From: Pseudomonadota bacterium
GTDB taxonomy: Bacteria; Pseudomonadota; Gammaproteobacteria; Burkholderiales; Gallionellaceae
Reading direction: 5' to 3'
Length of the DNA: 19,175 nt
Assembly (NCBI GenBank): GCA_021822115.1
Contig: JAJZSA010000048.1
Location: 1 to 19,175, forward strand
Position 1 is the first letter of the stretch; each line of letters begins with the position of its first letter. The notes under the pieces were generated by a model. It had not been told where the DNA came from, ran no database searches, and saw only the letters and a program-made list of their open reading frames with translations. The translations under genes and the position numbers were made by a program. Below are positions 6,607-14,425 of this stretch, piece by piece.

Positions 6607-8268
6607 TCACGGTTTGGCAGCAGCCGGGCGCGGCACCTGGCCATCGATCAGGCGTGTGGTCTTGCAGGGGATGCCGCGTTGAGATTCGATGATGTATTCC
6701 TCATCGGTCTTGTCTTCTAGGAACTCGGTGAAAGTCGTGTATTCGACGAAGTCGTTCTTGTCCGGGTCGTCGGGGGTGAGGATGCCTTGGGCGATGAATC
6801 GCATGCCGGGCCGCGGCATGCAGCCTGCGGTCGCCAGCACGAACTGCGGATCGCGCATGCTGCGCCCGTCGCGCATCTTGACCTCCACGGCCAGTGTGAC
6901 CAGGTGGTAATCAAAGCGGTTGCCCGGCTGCCAGTATTCGTCCAGATACAGGCGCGTCACCTGATAGACGTGGAAGTCCGGTTCTTTCAGCTCGCTCCAT
7001 CTGGCATTGCCGACCGGCCGCAACGCGACGTTGTCATAGAACTCCTGCTCCATCTGCTTGAACTGCGCCTGGCTGCGCGGGGAGTCGTCATTGCCTTGGA
7101 CATAGAGCAAGCCCTTCTCCCGATCGGTATACATCACTCTGCTATAGGCTAACGGGTAATTGCCGAAATGCACTTTCTGTCCGTCAGCGTTGAACACCGA
7201 ATCGTTCAGCAGAAAATGTTTGTCGCCCAACCATTTCAGCTTGCTGCAATAGTTGCCGGAGAGCTTGGCGATCTTCTTGCCCGTGTAATCCAGCAGATAG
7301 CCGTAGCCATTGTCGCCCATCTTCACCTGAGCGAAGATACGGCCGCCCTCGGCCTGGCTGTAGCAGAGCGCATCGGGCAGGGAGGCGACTTTCTTGCCGT
7401 TGCGGTCGATCAGCATCCCCTCCAATTCGTCCGGATCATTCGACGTGATGGCTACCGCCACCTCGTCGTAGAAGGGACGGGCGCCAAAATATTTGGGTTC
7501 GATCACCCAGTGGCCTGCCGTGTCGATGAAACCCATGCGTTTCTTTTCCGGGTCGTAGCTGACGGCAAGACCGTTATGGAAACCGCTGTCCTGATTGGCA
7601 TGGTTGCCGATGTGTGGCACATCGGAGATCAGGTTGCCTTGATGGTCGTAGACCCGGGATACGGATAGATAGCTATTCTTGTCTTTGTCGACGGGTTCGC
7701 CATAGATGATGTGGCGGTCGGTGATGACGGGAAGTTTGATCTTTTCGTCCTGCGCGATCACGCGCAGGTCGTGCGTCATCACGCCGTAATACTCCTTCCC
7801 GTCACGTACTGCCTCGAAACTGTAGAGATGAGGGGTCTCGGTGGTGTCGATGTCTGTCAGCTCCAGGGCGAAAGGCGGTGCGTCGGCGACCTTATTGCCG
7901 CTGCGGTCGACGATGTACAGGGGATTCTTAACAGTGGTACCGACTTTTGGAAAATTCGCGGCTCCGAGGATAGGGGGGTAGATCATTGCCGTTTGCCAGA
8001 CCATGAAGCGGTTCTCGTCCAGCACCATCACGAACTGATAATTGTCGGGTTGCAACACCCAGTTACCCTGTTCATCGGTGACACCCACCCGGTTGTTGCT
8101 CAAGGTCGGCTGCAATCCTGCCTGTGGCGGCGTCATCGCTTCGCGGAAAGGGACGGCCAATCCATCGGCGTTGAGTGCGCCAAGGATGGGGAATAAGGCG
8201 GCATGGGCTTGCGGCAAGCAGAGGGACAGCAGCAACAATGCCGCGATGAAAGGTCTTCCGGTTCGCAT
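6607..8268 (-). CDS. Exported WG-repeat protein
   Basis: A 553-residue protein, unknown role. The N terminus MRTGRPFIAALLLLSLCLPQ followed by AHA is a clean signal peptide. About six WG-type repeats, with the pattern hydrophobic-D-x-x-G-x-hydrophobic-hydrophobic, lie between residues ~60 and 360: GVTDEQGNWVLQP, YIVDRSGNKV, RVYDHQGNLI, GFIDTAGHWVIEPKY, MLIDRNGKKV and YLLDYTGKKI. This suggests a beta-propeller-like body. The last ~170 residues carry no repeats and include C-terminal cysteines (AGCMPRPG, GIPCKTT). The start is firm: GGGAGGAA lies 4 nt upstream. It is the first gene of an exported-repeat operon with the SEL1 and TPR genes. The terminator-like hairpin before it is imperfect, so some transcription may arrive from the lipoprotein gene. 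Confidence 0.88.
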   Translation of the reverse strand: MRTGRPFIAALLLLSLCLPQAHAALFPILGALNADGLAVPFREAMTPPQAGLQPTLSNNRVGVTDEQGNWVLQPDNYQFVMVLDENRFMVWQTAMIYPPILGAANFPKVGTTVKNPLYIVDRSGNKVADAPPFALELTDIDTTETPHLYSFEAVRDGKEYYGVMTHDLRVIAQDEKIKLPVITDRHIIYGEPVDKDKNSYLSVSRVYDHQGNLISDVPHIGNHANQDSGFHNGLAVSYDPEKKRMGFIDTAGHWVIEPKYFGARPFYDEVAVAITSNDPDELEGMLIDRNGKKVASLPDALCYSQAEGGRIFAQVKMGDNGYGYLLDYTGKKIAKLSGNYCSKLKWLGDKHFLLNDSVFNADGQKVHFGNYPLAYSRVMYTDREKGLLYVQGNDDSPRSQAQFKQMEQEFYDNVALRPVGNARWSELKEPDFHVYQVTRLYLDEYWQPGNRFDYHLVTLAVEVKMRDGRSMRDPQFVLATAGCMPRPGMRFIAQGILTPDDPDKNDFVEYTTFTEFLEDKTDEEYIIESQRGIPCKTTRLIDGQVPRPAAAKP

Positions 8269-8294
8269 CGATTCCTCCCTGAAAAACTAACGCT

Positions 8295-8325
8295 GGAAAC
8301 AGAACCGCCCGTACAGGACGGGCGG
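8295..8325 (-). terminator. Probable terminator between lipoprotein gene and WG-repeat operon
   Basis: An 8-bp perfect stem, CCGCCCGT with ACGGGCGG, around a 5-nt loop (8305-8325) lies 19 nt after the lipoprotein stop codon. On the minus strand it is followed by TTCTGTTTCC, a poor U-tract, so termination may be partial. The plus-strand side has no useful U-tract and no gene ends there. Confidence 0.6.
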
Positions 8326-8344
8326 CTTTGAAGGGTTGCTGGGA

Positions 8345-9427
8345 TCACTCCGACTTGGCTTTGAACACCAGCATCTCGGAGGTGGCGGTGAGGTGCTTGA
8401 GCACGGCCTCCTTGTAGGCGGTTTCGTTCATGCGCGCTTCATAGTCCTTGTGCGCATAGCTGCCGCCAGACCCGGACAGCAGGCTCAATGCGGTCAGTGC
8501 GACCATGCCGACCTGGGTGCCGGTGGAGGTGACGTTCGCCACTTCGTTCACCACATTGTCCCCGGCCAGGATCGGCTTCTTCAGGAAGACCTCGCCCCGG
8601 TCGCTGTCCACTTTGTATTTGTCGCGGCCGATGATCTTGTAGGTCTCGGGATAGAAAATGATCTTGGATTCCTTGGAGGCGACCGCCACACCCATGCGGG
8701 CACTGACGGAAGCGGAGCTGCTGCCGCCGGATTCGGCCACGCTGGCAAAGCCGACCACGAAACGCGGACGCACCAGTGCAGCGTCGAAGGTGTGCATCAT
8801 CTCGCCTTCCATGTCCATGATGCTTTCGCCGCCCAGTCCGCTACCGGCTTGGCTGAACACGTTACCGATGCCGCCCTTGCCGTCATCCATGGAGAAGTAC
8901 ATCGGCTGGCCGCTGGCCGCGAAGAACAGCGATTCGTCGTTGCCGCCGAGCAGGCTGCTGTCCTTGAACGGCGACTTCTTGTCGAACTTGGCGGCCAGCT
9001 TTTTGTAATGCTCATTTTTCGCCAGTTCAGCTTGCGGGATCACGGTGTAGCCCGCGGCGGTCAGGTCCTTCACGAACTGGGCATACAACTGGTCGGTGAT
9101 GCCCTGCATGGTCTTCTCGCTCACGCCCTTCATCGTGTAGCTGGCGCTGGCATTCGCGCGGTTCTTGCTCATCGCGTCGTAACTGCCGGCTGCGCCGCCG
9201 GTCTTGACCAGGAACTCGACCTGGAAGGTGGGGATGATGACCTTCTTGCCGCTTACTTTGCGGATATGGCGCGAACCGTCGGAATCGGTGAACTCCTTCA
9301 CCATCGCCTCCTTGTTGGAAGCGAGCTGGTTGTTGTCGAAATATTTCGGGCCGGATGCACAGCCGCTGAGCAGTGCGGTCGCACCGATCAGCAGCGCGCT
9401 GAGGGTGGAAAGCTTCTTGAATCCCAT
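8345..9427 (-). CDS. Unrecognised lipoprotein, 360 aa
   Basis: I do not recognise the family. The N terminus (MGFKKLSTLSALLIGATALL then SGC) is a clear lipoprotein signal with lipobox LSGC, so the mature protein should be anchored in the envelope; Ala-Ser after the cysteine favours the outer membrane. The first third has YAQFVKDLTAAGYTVIPQAE, reminiscent of the alpha/beta units of envelope lipoproteins such as CsgG, but this likeness is weak. The middle is rich in Gly, Ser and Met (SMDDGKGGIGNVFSQAGSGL), and near the C terminus is a hydrophobic segment, VGMVALTALSLLSGSG, that could insert in a membrane. The start at 9427 has GGAG 6 nt upstream; the frame extension to 9574 lacks a signal. It follows the two-component genes and has its own promoter with the shared inverted repeat, so it is a likely target of that regulator. 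Confidence 0.85.
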   Translation of the reverse strand: MGFKKLSTLSALLIGATALLSGCASGPKYFDNNQLASNKEAMVKEFTDSDGSRHIRKVSGKKVIIPTFQVEFLVKTGGAAGSYDAMSKNRANASASYTMKGVSEKTMQGITDQLYAQFVKDLTAAGYTVIPQAELAKNEHYKKLAAKFDKKSPFKDSSLLGGNDESLFFAASGQPMYFSMDDGKGGIGNVFSQAGSGLGGESIMDMEGEMMHTFDAALVRPRFVVGFASVAESGGSSSASVSARMGVAVASKESKIIFYPETYKIIGRDKYKVDSDRGEVFLKKPILAGDNVVNEVANVTSTGTQVGMVALTALSLLSGSGGSYAHKDYEARMNETAYKEAVLKHLTATSEMLVFKAKSE

Positions 9428-9545
9428 GTTGTCTCCATTAGTCGTTTTGATTTCCCTGGCGGCGCGAACCGCCCTCGTCGTGGTGCGGGAAGAGCCATGC
9501 AATGTGCTGTACTGCCGCTCGAGGAGAAACCCTTCCCGCGGGCGC

Positions 9546-9588
9546 ACTTTATGAGGCAGGGGGAGTGGCCTCAACCCCGCGTTCGGGG
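9546..9588 (-). promoter_or_regulatory. Promoter with GC-rich operator upstream of the lipoprotein gene
   Basis: On the minus strand the inverted repeat CCCCGAACGCGGGG (9575-9588) is followed without a gap by TTGAGG (-35, 9569-9574), 17 bp, then TAAAGT (-10, 9546-9551). The repeat centre falls about 42 bp upstream of the predicted transcription start, typical for an activator that contacts RNA polymerase. The same arrangement occurs before the response regulator and before the first kinase. It follows the response-regulator stop codon directly and leaves a leader of about 110 nt before the lipoprotein start. Confidence 0.6.
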
Positions 9589-9590
9589 GG

Positions 9591-10220
9591 TCAGATCAGG
9601 CCGAGATTGCGCGCCGTCATGGCGGCTTCGGCGCGCGAGGAGATGTTCAGTTTGCGGTAGATGTTCTTCACGTAGCCGGAGATGGTGTGCGCGCTGATGC
9701 CGAGGATGCGTGCGGTCTCGGGCAGGGTCATGCCCTTGGCGATGTAGCGCAGCACCTCGGTCTCGCGTTCGGTCAGGGGTTCCAGCTCGGGCTGTGGCGC
9801 GGGCTGGAAATGGCCGAGCAGCTTGCGCGCGATGGCGGGCGACAACGGCGGCGAACCGGCCGCGATGCCCTTCAGCAATTCGACGATCTGTGTCAGCGGC
9901 TGGTCCTTCAGCAGGTAGCCCTGTGCCCCGGCGCGCAGCGCGGGGAACAGGTGCTCGTTGTCGTCGAAGATGCTGGCGACGATGCACAGCGTTTTCGGTG
10001 CACGCCGGTTCAGCTCGGCGATCAGCGACACACCGCTGCCGTCCGGCAGCCCCAGATCGATCAGCGCGATGTCGGGCGCGGGATGTGCCGCCAGCCAGGC
10101 GCGCGCTTCGGCCAGACTGCCGGTGCAGTGCATTACGAGGCCGGGAAAGGCAGTGCCGAGCGCCTGGCTGAGCCAGGTCTGCGAATCGGCGACATCGTCC
10201 AAGATGAGGGCGGTCTTCAT
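9591..10220 (-). CDS. NarL/LuxR-family response regulator
   Basis: A 209-residue two-component regulator. Residues 1-120 are a receiver domain: acidic pair Asp8-Asp9, phospho-acceptor Asp55 in IALIDLGLPDGSG, Ser83 in the switch position and Lys105 in YLLKDQ. Residues ~148-209 are a LuxR-type helix-turn-helix (LTERETEVLRYIAKGMTLPE, then TARILGISAHTISGYVKNIY). It should be phosphorylated by the two kinases encoded directly upstream and bind DNA as a dimer; the inverted repeats found before this gene, the first kinase and the lipoprotein gene are its likely sites. No ribosome-binding site precedes the ATG; the predicted promoter would give a transcript starting about two bases before the start codon, so a leaderless message is possible. 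Translation from a longer kinase transcript is the alternative. Confidence 0.94.
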   Translation of the reverse strand: MKTALILDDVADSQTWLSQALGTAFPGLVMHCTGSLAEARAWLAAHPAPDIALIDLGLPDGSGVSLIAELNRRAPKTLCIVASIFDDNEHLFPALRAGAQGYLLKDQPLTQIVELLKGIAAGSPPLSPAIARKLLGHFQPAPQPELEPLTERETEVLRYIAKGMTLPETARILGISAHTISGYVKNIYRKLNISSRAEAAMTARNLGLI

Positions 10221-10228
10221 GGCGGGGC

Positions 10229-10273
10229 ATGATAGCCGAGGCGGCCTGGCTGTCTGCCCCCTCGTTCAGGGGG
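10229..10273 (-). promoter_or_regulatory. Promoter with GC-rich operator upstream of the response regulator
   Basis: The minus strand has CCCCCTGAACGAGGGGG (10257-10273, a 6-bp inverted repeat with loop GAACG) overlapping the stop codon of the second kinase. It is followed directly by CAGACA (-35, 10251-10256), 16 bp, then TATCAT (-10, 10229-10234). The repeat centre is about 43 bp upstream of the predicted start. It shares the spacing and the GAAC centre with the two other sites, though the -35 is weak on its own, which fits activator dependence. Confidence 0.5.
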
Positions 10274-12404
10274 TGAGCGCGGACAGCGGCACGGAGAGCG
10301 TCACGCGGCAGCCGTGCGGCGTCGTCGGTTGCCAATCGAGTGTGGCGCCCAGTGCCGTCGCGCGTGCCTGCATGCTGCTCATGCCGCGGTGCGGCGCGGC
10401 CTGTGCGGGCAGGCCGATGCCGTCATCCGACACACTGAGACTGAATCGCTCTGCGTCGAGACGGGTATCGATGTGGAGGTGGCGCGCCTGGGCATGGCGC
10501 AGCACATTGCTGAGTGCTTCGCGCAGGATGCGGCTCAGATGCAGGGCGGCCTCGGGCGACACCGGGAGGTCGGCTTCCTGTTGCGGGAAGCGCCATGCCA
10601 GTTCCAGTCCTGCCGCCTGCACGCGCTGCTGCGCCTCCATGCGCCAGTCGGCCAGCAGATCGGCGAGCGGGGTGGCGGTATGGGTGGTGCGCGACACCAC
10701 ATCGCGCAGGTCCTGCAAGGCGGAGCGGGCGAGGTCGGCTTCCTTGGGCATGTTGGCTCGCTGGGCCGAGATCGCCAGGCCGAGCAGCTTGGCGCCCATG
10801 TCGTCGTGCAGGTCGCGATAGATGCGCTGCCGCTCCTGCGAGGCACCTTCCTCGAAACTCTGGCGTCCGCCCAGCATGCGTTCCAGCGCCTGGCTGAGCG
10901 AGGCGGCAAAGGCGGCATCGCGCGTGGAGAACAGGCGCGCACCGTGCCCGGCATGGCGCAGGCGCAGGGGCGGCAGTTCGCCGCTGCCCGGCACCACCAT
11001 GACCAGTCCGTCGTCACGGATGCCCACCGCCTCGTTCGCGTCCGCCGCCTGCAGTTCCAGCGGTTCGTAGATGCGCCGTAACAAGGCTTGCCACAGGGCG
11101 TGCTGCGTCTCGCTCCCGGCGGCGAAGGCGACGGCGGAAAGCTCCGGCAGCAGGCTCTCGAAGCTGGGGATGCGCCGGTTCACCATGCGCTGCCACAACC
11201 ATTGCCGCAGCGGGAAATACAGCCAGCCGCTCAGCAGCAGGCTGAGGCCGAGCGACACGCCCAGCGACAGGCCGGCCACGATCAGCAGGCCATCCAGCAC
11301 GACCACCAACGTCGCCCCACCCACCCACAGCAGCACGCGGTAGGCCCATTCATTCATGTCGAACAGGCGATAGCGGCGCAGGCCGAGCGCGATGCCGATG
11401 TACATGATGAGGAAGAAGCCGAAGGTGTAGGCCGTATTCATCAGCGGCGGCACCCCGAACAGGGGCGGCAGGATCAGCGTCGCCGTGGTCAGTGACAGCC
11501 CGACCAGCATCGCCAGCAGGAACCAGCGCAACGCCGCCCTTTCCACCGGCTGCAGGCGGGTCAGCCACCATTGCGCTGCGGCGGCGGCGAACATCAGCAA
11601 GAGTCCCGTGGCGATGGCCAGCTGATGGTCTTCCGCGCGCACCAAGGTGTGTGTGGCGTCCAGCACGAACAACAGCAGATAGGGCACGGCCAGCCACCAC
11701 AGGTGGACCGGCCGCGCCAGCACGCGCGGATAGCTCAGGAACAGGCCGATCATGACAGCCACATACAGGTAGGCACCGAAATGATTGATCGCCAGCAGCG
11801 TGCGCAGCAGCGTGCCGCTGTATGAAAGTTCGCGCGCGTAATAGACCGCAGTCGGGAAGGCGGCCACCATCAGCAGCAGGCCGCTGAGTGCGAACAGCCG
11901 GGTCGCTTGTTCACCGGGTTTGAGCACGTAGATCCAGGCACCGATGAGCAGGCACAGGCTGCCCACCAGCCACACGAACCAGAACGCCACCGGCAGGTCG
12001 TGCCAGTCCCGTGTATGCGGATGGATGACCGTGGTCTGCACGGGCGCGGTGCCACTGGACCAAGCAACGCGTACATCGCCGCCGTGCAGGATCGCGCTGA
12101 ACGCATCCAGCCGCGCGAAATATTCGTCCATCTCGGCGAAGCTGAGCATCACGTCCGGATCGTTGTTGAGGTCGCCGCCCCGGATCGCCATGCCGTTCAA
12201 GCTGTGTATCCGCGCACCGGACGGGATGTCCGCGCCTTGCGCAGCGAGCACCTTGGCGACCCGCACCTCATCTTTGACGGCTTCGAGCGCCAGCCCGAGC
12301 GAGGGCTGCCGGGCGGCATGCCAGATCGCGCCCGCTCCCAGCACCAGACAGAGCAGCCAGAGCATGAGCAGCAGGTAAGTGGGCCGTTTAAGCAGCGGAT
12401 TCAT
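10266..12404 (-). CDS. Membrane sensor histidine kinase with PDZ-like input region (ComP-like layout)
   Basis: A 712-residue kinase. Residues ~8-28 are a membrane segment; ~30-125 form an extracytoplasmic region with a PDZ-like block (IPSGARIHSLNGMAI). About eight membrane segments follow between ~130 and 405 (for example FWFVWLVGSLCLLIGAWIYV and WFLLAMLVGLSLTTATLILP). The cytoplasmic part has the HisKA_3 dimerisation box RIYRDLHDDMGAKL with phospho-His533, the N box LREALSNVLRHA and the ATP-binding DDGIGLP (about 660). PDZ plus many membrane helices plus a NarL-type kinase core is the plan of Bacillus ComP; the signal here is unknown. AGAGG lies 8 nt before the start. The gene overlaps the upstream kinase gene by 17 nt, and the core is about three-quarters identical to it. 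Confidence 0.9.
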   Translation of the reverse strand: MNPLLKRPTYLLLMLWLLCLVLGAGAIWHAARQPSLGLALEAVKDEVRVAKVLAAQGADIPSGARIHSLNGMAIRGGDLNNDPDVMLSFAEMDEYFARLDAFSAILHGGDVRVAWSSGTAPVQTTVIHPHTRDWHDLPVAFWFVWLVGSLCLLIGAWIYVLKPGEQATRLFALSGLLLMVAAFPTAVYYARELSYSGTLLRTLLAINHFGAYLYVAVMIGLFLSYPRVLARPVHLWWLAVPYLLLFVLDATHTLVRAEDHQLAIATGLLLMFAAAAAQWWLTRLQPVERAALRWFLLAMLVGLSLTTATLILPPLFGVPPLMNTAYTFGFFLIMYIGIALGLRRYRLFDMNEWAYRVLLWVGGATLVVVLDGLLIVAGLSLGVSLGLSLLLSGWLYFPLRQWLWQRMVNRRIPSFESLLPELSAVAFAAGSETQHALWQALLRRIYEPLELQAADANEAVGIRDDGLVMVVPGSGELPPLRLRHAGHGARLFSTRDAAFAASLSQALERMLGGRQSFEEGASQERQRIYRDLHDDMGAKLLGLAISAQRANMPKEADLARSALQDLRDVVSRTTHTATPLADLLADWRMEAQQRVQAAGLELAWRFPQQEADLPVSPEAALHLSRILREALSNVLRHAQARHLHIDTRLDAERFSLSVSDDGIGLPAQAAPHRGMSSMQARATALGATLDWQPTTPHGCRVTLSVPLSALTP

Positions 12405-14247
12405 GTGCAGCGCCTCTCCGTACCAGCTTGTCCAGCGGCATGCGCAGTACAACGCGGCAGCCGGGTGCCAGCGGATGCCAGTCGATCGTTGCCTCCAGTG
12501 CCGCCGCGCGCGCCTGCATGCTGCTCATGCCGCGATGCGGTTCGGCTTGTGGCGGGAGGCCGATGCCGTCGTCTTCCACGCTGAACGCGAAATGACCCTC
12601 GTCGAGCTGCATGTCGATGCGGATGCGGCTGGCCTGCGCATGGCGCAGTACATTGGTCACCGCTTCGCGCAGGATGCGCGTCAGGTTGAGCACGGCTTCC
12701 GGGCTGACGTCGAGATCGGCCTCGCGGTCGGGGAAGCGCCATTCCAGTTGCAGTCCGGCGGCACCCACCCGCTGCTCGGTCTCCATGCGCCAGTCGGCCA
12801 TCAGGTCGGCGAGCGGCGTGGCGGCGTGGGTGGAGCGCGATACCACGTCGCGCAGGTCCTGCAATGCGGAGCGTGCGAGATCGGCCTCCTTGTGCAGGCT
12901 GGCGCGCTGGGCGGAGATGGCCAGCCCCAGCAGCTTGGCACCCATGTCGTCGTGCAGGTCGCGGTAGATGCGGTTGCGCTCTTCCAGCATGGCGCGCTGC
13001 TTCTCGATGTTCTGCGTGGTGGCGAATTGCGTTTCGAGTTCGGCATGCTTGGCGCGCACACGCTGTTCCAGGTCGGCATTCAATTGCTCGATCTGGTTGA
13101 GCGCCTGCACGAAGCGGTTGACCAGGATGCCGCCCACCACCAGGAAGAATAGCGGGGCGCCGAAGTGCAGCCAGTGGCTGTCACCGTTGCGCAGGATGGC
13201 GGCCTGTTGCATCAGGTCGTGCACGGCCAGCACGATGTTGACAGCCAGCGCGCTGGTCAGCAGCCCGGTGTCGAAATGCGGTTTGCGGAACGTGGCGCGC
13301 AACAGGTAGCCGATCACCAGCAGGCTGCAGACCAGCGTGATGACATGCCACAGCAGCGCGATGCGTGCCAGCCAGCTTTCGCTGAACAGCAACAGGCTGA
13401 GCGGGGAGCCGATCATCATCAGCCACAGCAGCTTCTCCAGCCGCCGTTGTTGCAGTCCGAGGAAACGCAGCAGGGAGAGCATCAGCAAGGCGACGAATAC
13501 CTGGAAGCTGGACTGGATCAGACGTTCCCACAGCGGGGCCGGCAGCGGGATGGCCTGCAGGAAAAGGTTGCTGGCATTGAATGCCCACACCAGCGCCGAC
13601 AGGCCGAACAGGCCATACATCGTGTCCTGCCGCCGCTGCCACCACAACGCCAGCATGAACATGCCCATCATGGCGATGATCAGCGCGGCGGTCTGGTTGA
13701 GAGTGATGCGCAGGAAGAACTTCTCCTCATAGGGCGGGCGCAAGGCACTTTCCGGCCCGACCTGTACGGTGGACAGGCTGCCCAGCGAATACACCGGCGA
13801 GTTGACGCGGATCAGCAGGGTGTTCTCCCCGGCATGCAGCAGGCTGGGCGGGGCGAGGAACAGCAAGGGCCGGTTCCAGTTGCGCGCCACCGGTTCCGTG
13901 AAACGGCCGCCGCTGCCGAGGAAGGTGCCGTTGAGCCAAGCTGCCGCATTCATGCACAGGCGCGGCAGGTAGACCGCATATTCCTCGCGCGGGGCCTCAT
14001 CCAGATGGAAGCGCAGGCGGTACCAGACATCACCGCCATAGCCGGGGTGGTTCACGCTCCACAGGTCGGGCAGCCCGACCGATTGCCATTCGGAGGTCGC
14101 TGTCGGCGGGGTGTCTTGCAGGACATATTCCGCGTGCTCCAGCTCGAGCACGGAAGCCTGCGCCACTCCGACCAGACAGGGAAACAACAACGCCCGCAGG
14201 AGGCGGGCGAACTGGCGAAGAAGAGGGGCCGGGATGAGCAGAGCCAT
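12388..14247 (-). CDS. Membrane sensor histidine kinase, 7TMR-DISM-type sensor
   Basis: A 619-residue kinase from the chosen start. The N terminus (MALLIPAPLLRQFARLLRAL ending AQA) is a signal peptide. Residues ~45-165 are an extracytoplasmic jelly-roll domain resembling galactose-binding/DISM modules (GYGGDVWYRLRFHLDEAP, AAWLNGTFLGSGGRFTEP, AGENTLLIRVNSP). About seven membrane helices (~180-375), a coiled-coil linker (IEQLNADLEQRVRAKHAELE) and a HisKA_3 core with phospho-His432 (RDLHDDMGAKL) and ATP-binding DDGIGLP follow. Such sensors often detect carbohydrate-like ligands, but no ligand can be named. In-frame ATGs also exist at 14271 and 14295; 14247 is preferred because the predicted promoter places transcription start between 14271 and 14247. 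It is first in the kinase-kinase-regulator operon. Confidence 0.88.
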   Translation of the reverse strand: MALLIPAPLLRQFARLLRALLFPCLVGVAQASVLELEHAEYVLQDTPPTATSEWQSVGLPDLWSVNHPGYGGDVWYRLRFHLDEAPREEYAVYLPRLCMNAAAWLNGTFLGSGGRFTEPVARNWNRPLLFLAPPSLLHAGENTLLIRVNSPVYSLGSLSTVQVGPESALRPPYEEKFFLRITLNQTAALIIAMMGMFMLALWWQRRQDTMYGLFGLSALVWAFNASNLFLQAIPLPAPLWERLIQSSFQVFVALLMLSLLRFLGLQQRRLEKLLWLMMIGSPLSLLLFSESWLARIALLWHVITLVCSLLVIGYLLRATFRKPHFDTGLLTSALAVNIVLAVHDLMQQAAILRNGDSHWLHFGAPLFFLVVGGILVNRFVQALNQIEQLNADLEQRVRAKHAELETQFATTQNIEKQRAMLEERNRIYRDLHDDMGAKLLGLAISAQRASLHKEADLARSALQDLRDVVSRSTHAATPLADLMADWRMETEQRVGAAGLQLEWRFPDREADLDVSPEAVLNLTRILREAVTNVLRHAQASRIRIDMQLDEGHFAFSVEDDGIGLPPQAEPHRGMSSMQARAAALEATIDWHPLAPGCRVVLRMPLDKLVRRGAAHESAA

Positions 14248-14266
14248 GATGGGTATAGTTTTCACC

Positions 14267-14311
14267 AGCATAGCCGATGGCGGCAGGCGCACCAACCCCC
14301 CGAACCCGGGG
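14267..14311 (-). promoter_or_regulatory. Promoter with GC-rich operator upstream of the kinase operon
   Basis: The minus strand has the inverted repeat CCCCGGGTTCGGGG (14298-14311), two bases, TTGGTG (-35, 14290-14295), 17 bp, then TATGCT (-10, 14267-14272). Read on the plus strand, ACCCCCCGAACCCGGGG differs at one of 17 positions from the site before the lipoprotein gene. The repeat is centred about 45 bp upstream of the predicted start. The transcript would have a leader of only ~13 nt before the ATG at 14247. Confidence 0.55.
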
Positions 14312-14375
14312 AGCAGGCGGCAAGGGGGTTAGACGCGGTCCTTCTTAAACAATACCTTACCCACGGCAAATACCA

Positions 14376-14401
14376 CCGCAGTTCGGCGCCAGCGACTGCG
14401 G
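14376..14401 (-). terminator. Candidate weak terminator after motB
   Basis: A 7-bp inverted repeat, CCGCAGT with ACTGCGG, around a 12-nt GC-rich centre lies 25 nt after the motB stop codon on the minus strand. The following sequence is TGGTATTTG, so the U-tract is poor. It may end or attenuate the kinase/CheY-TPR/MotB transcript. Confidence 0.35.
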
Positions 14402-14425
14402 AAACGCCATTTGCATGAGCTCAGT

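Noticed and set aside
8336..9697. Long plus-strand open frame (453 codons) opposite the lipoprotein gene
   Set aside because: The opposite strand encodes a lipoprotein with lipobox and ribosome-binding site; this frame has neither a domain nor a credible start.
9575..10273. GC-rich hairpins at 9575-9588 and 10257-10273 as terminators
   Set aside because: Neither is followed by a U-tract, and both abut promoter-like hexamers with the same spacing as the third copy upstream of the kinase operon, so operators fit better.
10500..12960. The similar stretches of the two kinase genes as a mobile or recombination repeat
   Set aside because: The similarity is at protein level within the kinase core with many silent differences; no element ends or target duplications are visible.
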